From Nocardia altamirensis NBRC 108246 (lineage in GTDB: Bacteria; Actinomycetota; Actinomycetes; Mycobacteriales; Mycobacteriaceae), in contig NZ_BDAY01000068.1 of NCBI RefSeq assembly GCF_001612685.1, forward strand, positions 1 to 64,000: 64,000 bases of DNA, in the 5' to 3' direction. The notes under the pieces were generated by a model, which did no database searches, had not been told where the DNA came from, and saw only the letters and a list, made by a program, of their open reading frames with translations. Within the stretch, counting starts at the first letter, position 1, and every line of letters begins with the position of its first letter. Positions 60,163 through 64,000 of this stretch are shown here, one piece after another. The translations under genes and the position numbers were made by a program.

Positions 60163-60351
60163 ATGATGGCGAATGTCGGCGACCGACTGCTCGTACACGG
60201 CCACGTAGTAGGGCAGGGCGCGCGCCACGGGGAGATCATCGAAGTTCGCGGACCGGACGGATCGCCGCCCTACGTCGTGCGTTACAGCGACGGACACGAG
60301 TCGCTGGTGTACCCGGGCCCCGATGCGATAGTCGAACCCGCGGACGGCTGA
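60163..60351 (+). CDS. DUF1918 small protein
   Basis: This 62-residue protein has the DUF1918 core, MANVGDRLLVHGHVVGQGAR and then GEIIEVRGPDGSPPYVVRY, ending in a GHESLVYPGPDA motif. These are small SH3-like beta proteins, common in actinobacteria, of unknown role. GATAAT at 60151-60156 is 6 nt before ATG 60163, suggesting a leaderless start; GTG 60160 and ATG 60166 are alternatives. A Crp/GlxR-like site lies just upstream. Confidence 0.85.
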   Translation: MMANVGDRLLVHGHVVGQGARHGEIIEVRGPDGSPPYVVRYSDGHESLVYPGPDAIVEPADG

Positions 60352-60538
60352 GCCCGCGCGCACAGCTATGCACAAGTCCTGCTGAACCTTCCGCGGAACT
60401 GGTTCACGCAGTTCTCGAACGATTGATCCCGTACCACGTTGCCTCATCGACATTCAACCTCCGACACCCAAGGTTGACGAATCCGATATCCGATGGAGAG
60501 AATCGGGCCGGGTTGTCCATCGGGGGCCGGAGGTATTG

Positions 60539-60997
60539 ATGCGCACGAGGACCGATATCCGATTCGTCGTGGACGCCGATTCCGCCCAGGTGATGGACGC
60601 CTTGGCCGCGGTCGAAATGTTGCCTGAATGGTCGCCCGGATATACCGATGCGCGCGTCGCCTCGCGAGACGACGCGGGACGGCCGCTCCGAGTTTTCGTC
60701 AAGGCCGAACTGATGAACGGTTCCGATCTTCAGGTGCTGGAATACGATTGGACGCCGGATCGGTCATCGTGGCAGGTCACGGACAGTACGCGCGGCGTCA
60801 AGGGCGGCGGCTGGTTCGAGGTTTCCGGCGGCAGGGACGGCACCGATGTCTGGTTTCATTCGGAGCTGTACCTACCCATCCCGGTGCCGGGCCTACTACT
60901 CAAGCGAACAGTGCGCAAAGCGAACGAGATCGCCGCAGAAAATTTCATCGAGTTCGCTGAACGTTTTCCGAAAAAGGAAAACTATGAAGCCGGATAG
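60539..60997 (+). CDS. SRPBCC (polyketide cyclase/START-like) family protein
   Basis: This 152-residue helix-grip protein opens RTRTDIRFVVDADSAQVMDA and has MLPEWSPGYTDARVAS, then a basic C-terminal helix (LKRTVRKANEIAAENFIEFA), the pattern of Rv0856/Rv0857-type SRPBCC proteins. Such proteins bind hydrophobic ligands. GGAGG lies 5 nt before the ATG. The gene stands alone between DUF1918 and ltrA; function unknown. Confidence 0.82.
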   Translation: MRTRTDIRFVVDADSAQVMDALAAVEMLPEWSPGYTDARVASRDDAGRPLRVFVKAELMNGSDLQVLEYDWTPDRSSWQVTDSTRGVKGGGWFEVSGGRDGTDVWFHSELYLPIPVPGLLLKRTVRKANEIAAENFIEFAERFPKKENYEAG

Positions 60998-61092
60998 CCA
61001 TAACGCATAACAAACCCTGAACGTCACGCTGAGAGTGAAAACGCGCGACGCGCAACGCCGCAGGCACGCATCGGCGCGATCGGGGTGCGACG

Positions 61093-62313
61093 ATGAGCAT
61101 CATGATCGGTTCCAAACGAGTTCGGTTCCAGCCGGTGGCCGAAGGTGCGTCGGTGACGCAGCTCGAGCTGTTCTTCGACCTGGTACTCGTCTTCGCGTTC
61201 ACCATGGTCACCGACCTGGCCGCGGAGGAGACCACGGCCAAGAACATGTTGCGCGCGTTCCTCGTGCTCGCGGTGATGTGGTGGCTGTGGATCGCGTACT
61301 CCTGGCTCGGCAACGTGATCCGCGCGGACGAGGGTATCGCCAGGGTCGCGATGTTCGCCGCGATGGGCGGCGCCTTCCTTGCCGCGCTCACCATTCCGGA
61401 GGCCTTCCACGACCTGCCTGGCGGCTGGTTCGGCCCGCTCGTCTTCGCGATCGCCTACCTCGTCGTGCGGCTGGTGCACGTTGTCATGTTCTGGTTGGCC
61501 AGCGCCGAGGATCCACAGCTGCGTAATCAGGTGCTGCGCTGGGCATTCGGCTCGATCACCCTCGGCACGACGCTGCTCGTGATCGCCGCGATGACCGAGG
61601 GCACCGTGCAGATCTGCCTGTGGATCGCGGCGATCGCAGGCGACTACCTGTGGACGCTGCTCGCCGGCACCGACTGGCGGATGAATTCGGCGACCCATTT
61701 CGCCGAACGGTACGGACTGATCATCATTGTCGCGCTTGGTGAATCGATCGTTTCGATCGGCATCGGCGTCAAGGACCTGCCGATCTCCTGGCCGATCGCG
61801 GTCGGTGCGTTACTCGGGCTCGCGATATCCGGCCTGCTCTGGTGGGCCTATTTCGATGTCGCCGCGTTGTCGATCGAACACGAACTGAAGCGGTCAGACG
61901 GCGCGCGGCAGATCAAGATCGGACGGGGCTCCTATACCTTTTGGCATTTCCCGATGATCGTCGGAATCATCGGTCTCTCACTGGGTTTGAAGAAAGTGCT
62001 CTACTATGTCGGCGACGAATCACACCACTCGCTGAAAGACGCGTTGTACGGAATTCCGCTGTTCTCGTTGTACGGCGGTGTCGTGCTGTATCTGATCGCG
62101 CTGATCGGCGCGAAACACTATGCGACAGGGCGGATCAGCATGCCGCGGGTGGTCACCGTCGTGCTGCTGCTCGCGCTGATCCCGGTCGCGTGCGCGCTGC
62201 CCGCGCTGGCCTCACTCACCTTGCTCACCGCCGTGCTCGGGGCGCTGATCGTCTGGGAGACAATCAAACTCGCACAGCCGAGGGACGAGATCAGGCACGG
62301 GGCACACGACTGA
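61093..62313 (+). CDS. Low temperature requirement A (LtrA) family membrane protein
   Basis: This 406-residue integral membrane protein has about 11 predicted helices. The family opening VTQLELFFDLVLVFAFTMVT and the internal block HFAERYGLIIIVALGESIVS are both clear. The family was named for a Listeria cold-growth mutant, but its transport or signalling activity is unproven. The last 23 nt overlap the convergent voltage-sensor gene. Confidence 0.88.
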   Translation: MSIMIGSKRVRFQPVAEGASVTQLELFFDLVLVFAFTMVTDLAAEETTAKNMLRAFLVLAVMWWLWIAYSWLGNVIRADEGIARVAMFAAMGGAFLAALTIPEAFHDLPGGWFGPLVFAIAYLVVRLVHVVMFWLASAEDPQLRNQVLRWAFGSITLGTTLLVIAAMTEGTVQICLWIAAIAGDYLWTLLAGTDWRMNSATHFAERYGLIIIVALGESIVSIGIGVKDLPISWPIAVGALLGLAISGLLWWAYFDVAALSIEHELKRSDGARQIKIGRGSYTFWHFPMIVGIIGLSLGLKKVLYYVGDESHHSLKDALYGIPLFSLYGGVVLYLIALIGAKHYATGRISMPRVVTVVLLLALIPVACALPALASLTLLTAVLGALIVWETIKLAQPRDEIRHGAHD

Positions 62314-63133
62314 GGTGGTGCCGCACGCCGTGCTCGGCCGCTGTCGGGCCGTACGCGGACGGCGGCACCCGGATATCGTGGCGCACCGCCTCCCGCATCT
62401 GATCGATGTTCTCCCGCAACACATCTGCGACCAGTTCGTCGGTACGCGGATCCTCGAGCACCTGGAACATGATGCGGAACGTGGTGTCGGCGATCAGCCG
62501 AATGATGTCGTCGTGGAACGGGATATAGCGCACTCGGCCCGCCTGCGGATCCTTCTTGATCAGCTCGAGGATCATCTCGTCCAGCTCGGCGCGGTTCTCC
62601 TGCAGCGCCGCGGCGATGTTGCGGGTGTAGTGGCCGGTGCGCATCACCGCAGCGACCTCGTCCATCACCGCGATGGTCATCGGCCGCTTGATCGTGTCGA
62701 CGATGGTCAGCACGAACCGGTTGACGATCGCGGCGGTGATCCGGTCGCCGAAGACGCGGTCGGCGACCCTGGCCAGCCGGACCACGATCACCACGATCCG
62801 CAGCAGCCGGAACCCGCGGAAGAACGGGCTCGTCACCGGGATCATGCCGATGACTTCGTACCAGTAGACGAACGGGAAGGTCCACGGCCAGCCTGCGCGG
62901 TGCCAGCGCCACAGGAACTCCACCGCGAAGATCGCGCAGATCGACCAGTCGACGAGCACGATCATCGAGCGGGTGTGCGCGGAGACCGTGAAGAAGGTGA
63001 TCCAGACGATCAGCGCGACCGAAACGATCGCCAGCGCCAGCATGACGAAGTCGGTCAACAGCGCAGGGGGCTTACGCGGGTAATCGCCTTGCGGGAGTTC
63101 TTCGCTGACCGGAATGGTGCTCGCAGCTGCCAC
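62291..63133 (-). CDS. Voltage-sensor-like ion transporter family protein without a pore domain
   Basis: This 280-residue membrane protein has four helices: S1 about 27-50, S2 about 57-77 (with acidic Asp62 and Glu72), S3 about 86-103, and an S4-like helix with arginines at 106, 109, 112, 119, 122 and 126 (FRGFRLLRIVVIVVRLARVA). No S5-pore-S6 follows. Residues 131-280 are soluble and helical, with ADTTFRIMFQVLEDPRTDEL. It may be a voltage-sensing domain protein like proton channels or VSD-phosphatases, but no phosphatase CX5R motif is present. GAAGGGA precedes the GTG. Confidence 0.72.
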   Translation of the reverse strand: MAAASTIPVSEELPQGDYPRKPPALLTDFVMLALAIVSVALIVWITFFTVSAHTRSMIVLVDWSICAIFAVEFLWRWHRAGWPWTFPFVYWYEVIGMIPVTSPFFRGFRLLRIVVIVVRLARVADRVFGDRITAAIVNRFVLTIVDTIKRPMTIAVMDEVAAVMRTGHYTRNIAAALQENRAELDEMILELIKKDPQAGRVRYIPFHDDIIRLIADTTFRIMFQVLEDPRTDELVADVLRENIDQMREAVRHDIRVPPSAYGPTAAEHGVRHHLSRVPRA

Positions 63134-63217
63134 CTGAGGAATCCCTTCGACACTGAACGGTCACGCCGACAGTAGTCGGCGACGCAGCGCTCGGCACGGA
63201 TGGCGAACATGCGAACA

Positions 63218-63256
63218 CGCCGGGGCGGCATGGATTAAGGCCATGCCGCCCCGGCG
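63218..63256 (-). terminator. Terminator after the GMC oxidoreductase
   Basis: Perfect 16-bp arms at 63218-63233 and 63241-63256 with a 7-nt loop lie 9 nt beyond the stop of the minus-strand oxidoreductase. Confidence 0.75.
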
Positions 63257-63265
63257 GGCGCGGTC

Positions 63266-64000
63266 TCAGCGTCCGGCGCGGATGATCGCCTGGATATTGC
63301 GCTCGGCGAGGGCGGCGATGGTCAACGACGGGTTCACCGTTCCGGTGCTGCCCGGGATGGCCGCACCGTCCATGACGTACAGGCCGGGGTGGCCGTGCAC
63401 GCGTCCGTAGCCGTCGGTGGCCTTGCCGAGCACCGCGCCGCCGAGCGGGTGCGCGGTGAACAACGCATTGGCGTCGTAGCCGATGGCGCCGTATTCGAGG
63501 ACGGCGCCTGCGCGTTCGGCGATCCGGTGATCGACCGCGCGGGCGGCGGCCACCATGTCCTCGCGGTTCTTCGACGGCCACGACAGACCGACCCGATTCG
63601 TCGCGGCGTCGTAGCCGAACTTGGCGCGGGCCGGGTCGAGCACCATGCCGAGCGAAGCCAGCGCGCCCGTCTCGAACGGAATGCCGGGGATGTACCAGCT
63701 TTCCAGGCTCAGCGGCAGGCCCGACTCGTCGAAGATCCGGCTCGCGCTCGGCACGCCCTGGCCGACGCCGGCCAGCGCGCTCGCGCCGCGGCCGAGCACC
63801 ACGTCACCGTTGGTGCCCCAGCCTGCACCGATGTGTTCGTTGAGGTTGGGCAGTGTGCCGGTGGCCTGTGCCCGAACCAGCAGCTCCGAGGTGCCGACCG
63901 AGCCTGCGCCGAGGAACAGTTGATCGCAGGTGAGCGTCCTGGTGTTGAGCACATCGCCGGTCGGCGCGAGCTTGGTCACCCGGATCGAGTAGCGGCCGCC
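63266..64000 (-). CDS. GMC oxidoreductase, cholesterol-oxidase-like (partial, C-terminal part)
   Basis: The last 245 codons of a flavin-dependent GMC-type oxidoreductase are present; the gene continues past the right edge. The strand LFLGAGSVGTSELLVRAQ, the GAGWGTNGDV block and the C-terminal FAD-contact region HPLGGAVLGKATDGYGRVHG, then DGAAIPGSTGTVNPSLTIAA, match class I cholesterol oxidases (ChoA/ChoD). The conserved active-site His of HPLGG and Asn of TVNPS are both there. It would oxidise cholesterol or another sterol to the ketone. The signal peptide and N-terminal FAD motif are outside the window. Confidence 0.85.
   Translation of the reverse strand, partial: GGRYSIRVTKLAPTGDVLNTRTLTCDQLFLGAGSVGTSELLVRAQATGTLPNLNEHIGAGWGTNGDVVLGRGASALAGVGQGVPSASRIFDESGLPLSLESWYIPGIPFETGALASLGMVLDPARAKFGYDAATNRVGLSWPSKNREDMVAAARAVDHRIAERAGAVLEYGAIGYDANALFTAHPLGGAVLGKATDGYGRVHGHPGLYVMDGAAIPGSTGTVNPSLTIAALAERNIQAIIRAGR

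Overview
The window is a GC-rich actinobacterial chromosome segment, most likely from Nocardia or a close mycolic-acid-containing relative. From about 1.7 to 25.9 kb the gene order follows the Mycobacterium tuberculosis Rv3662c-Rv3683 neighbourhood: dppABCD, acs, a holin-like protein, ephE, marP, a NUDIX CoA hydrolase, a thioredoxin-like protein, nth, crp, a metallo-beta-lactamase, a RidA protein, two ArsA-like ATPases, whiB4, ponA2 and a metallophosphoesterase. Local differences include an inserted MarR/hydrolase pair, nhaA and yqeY. An asd-ask pair near 55-57 kb is a second conserved island. Start codons are often GTG or TTG, and many genes look leaderless, with a TANNNT box 6-8 nt before the start.

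Layout. 0-1.6 kb: edge gene, then a divergent MarR/alpha-beta hydrolase pair. 1.7-7 kb: dipeptide ABC transporter on the minus strand. 7.3-12.3 kb: acs, nhaA, holin-like gene, ephE. 12.4-15.8 kb: marP-NUDIX-tlpA-nth minus-strand block with overlapping genes. 15.9-21 kb: small membrane protein, crp, MBL/RidA/DUF4177 block, ArsA pair. 21-28 kb: whiB4/ponA2 divergent pair, yqeY, phosphoesterase, a low-complexity membrane protein, tRNA-Pro. 28-31 kb: degenerate SDR, GNAT, solitary tnpB. 31-36.8 kb: a potassium-channel-like protein convergent with a tightly packed four-gene operon that I match from memory to the SCO2521-SCO2524 families, including a ParA/MinD-like protein with a variant P-loop. This is the best candidate for an undescribed system. 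37-43.2 kb: GntR, urea carboxylase, allophanate hydrolase. 43.2-47 kb: TetR/FAD monooxygenase and P450-TetR. 47-47.7 kb: structured gene-poor stretch with a 19-residue peptide gene. 47.7-49.8 kb: catalase and Fur-type regulator. 50-54.8 kb: serine hydrolase, TetR, GH3 glycosidase. 54.8-57.1 kb: asd-ask with a probable internal beta-subunit start. 57-64 kb: small accessory genes (SnoaL-like/MarR, tandem DHFR-like reductases/TetR, DUF1918, SRPBCC, LtrA, voltage-sensor-only protein) and the C-terminal part of a cholesterol-oxidase-like GMC enzyme.

How it fits together. The left half is housekeeping: peptide import, acetate activation, acid and envelope stress (MarP, PonA2, WhiB4), DNA repair and global Crp control. 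The right half is accessory metabolism, with several enzymes paired with local TetR, MarR, GntR or Fur regulators whose probable operators can be seen as inverted repeats. Gene families were assigned by reading motifs and from memory of homologues; no database search was possible.
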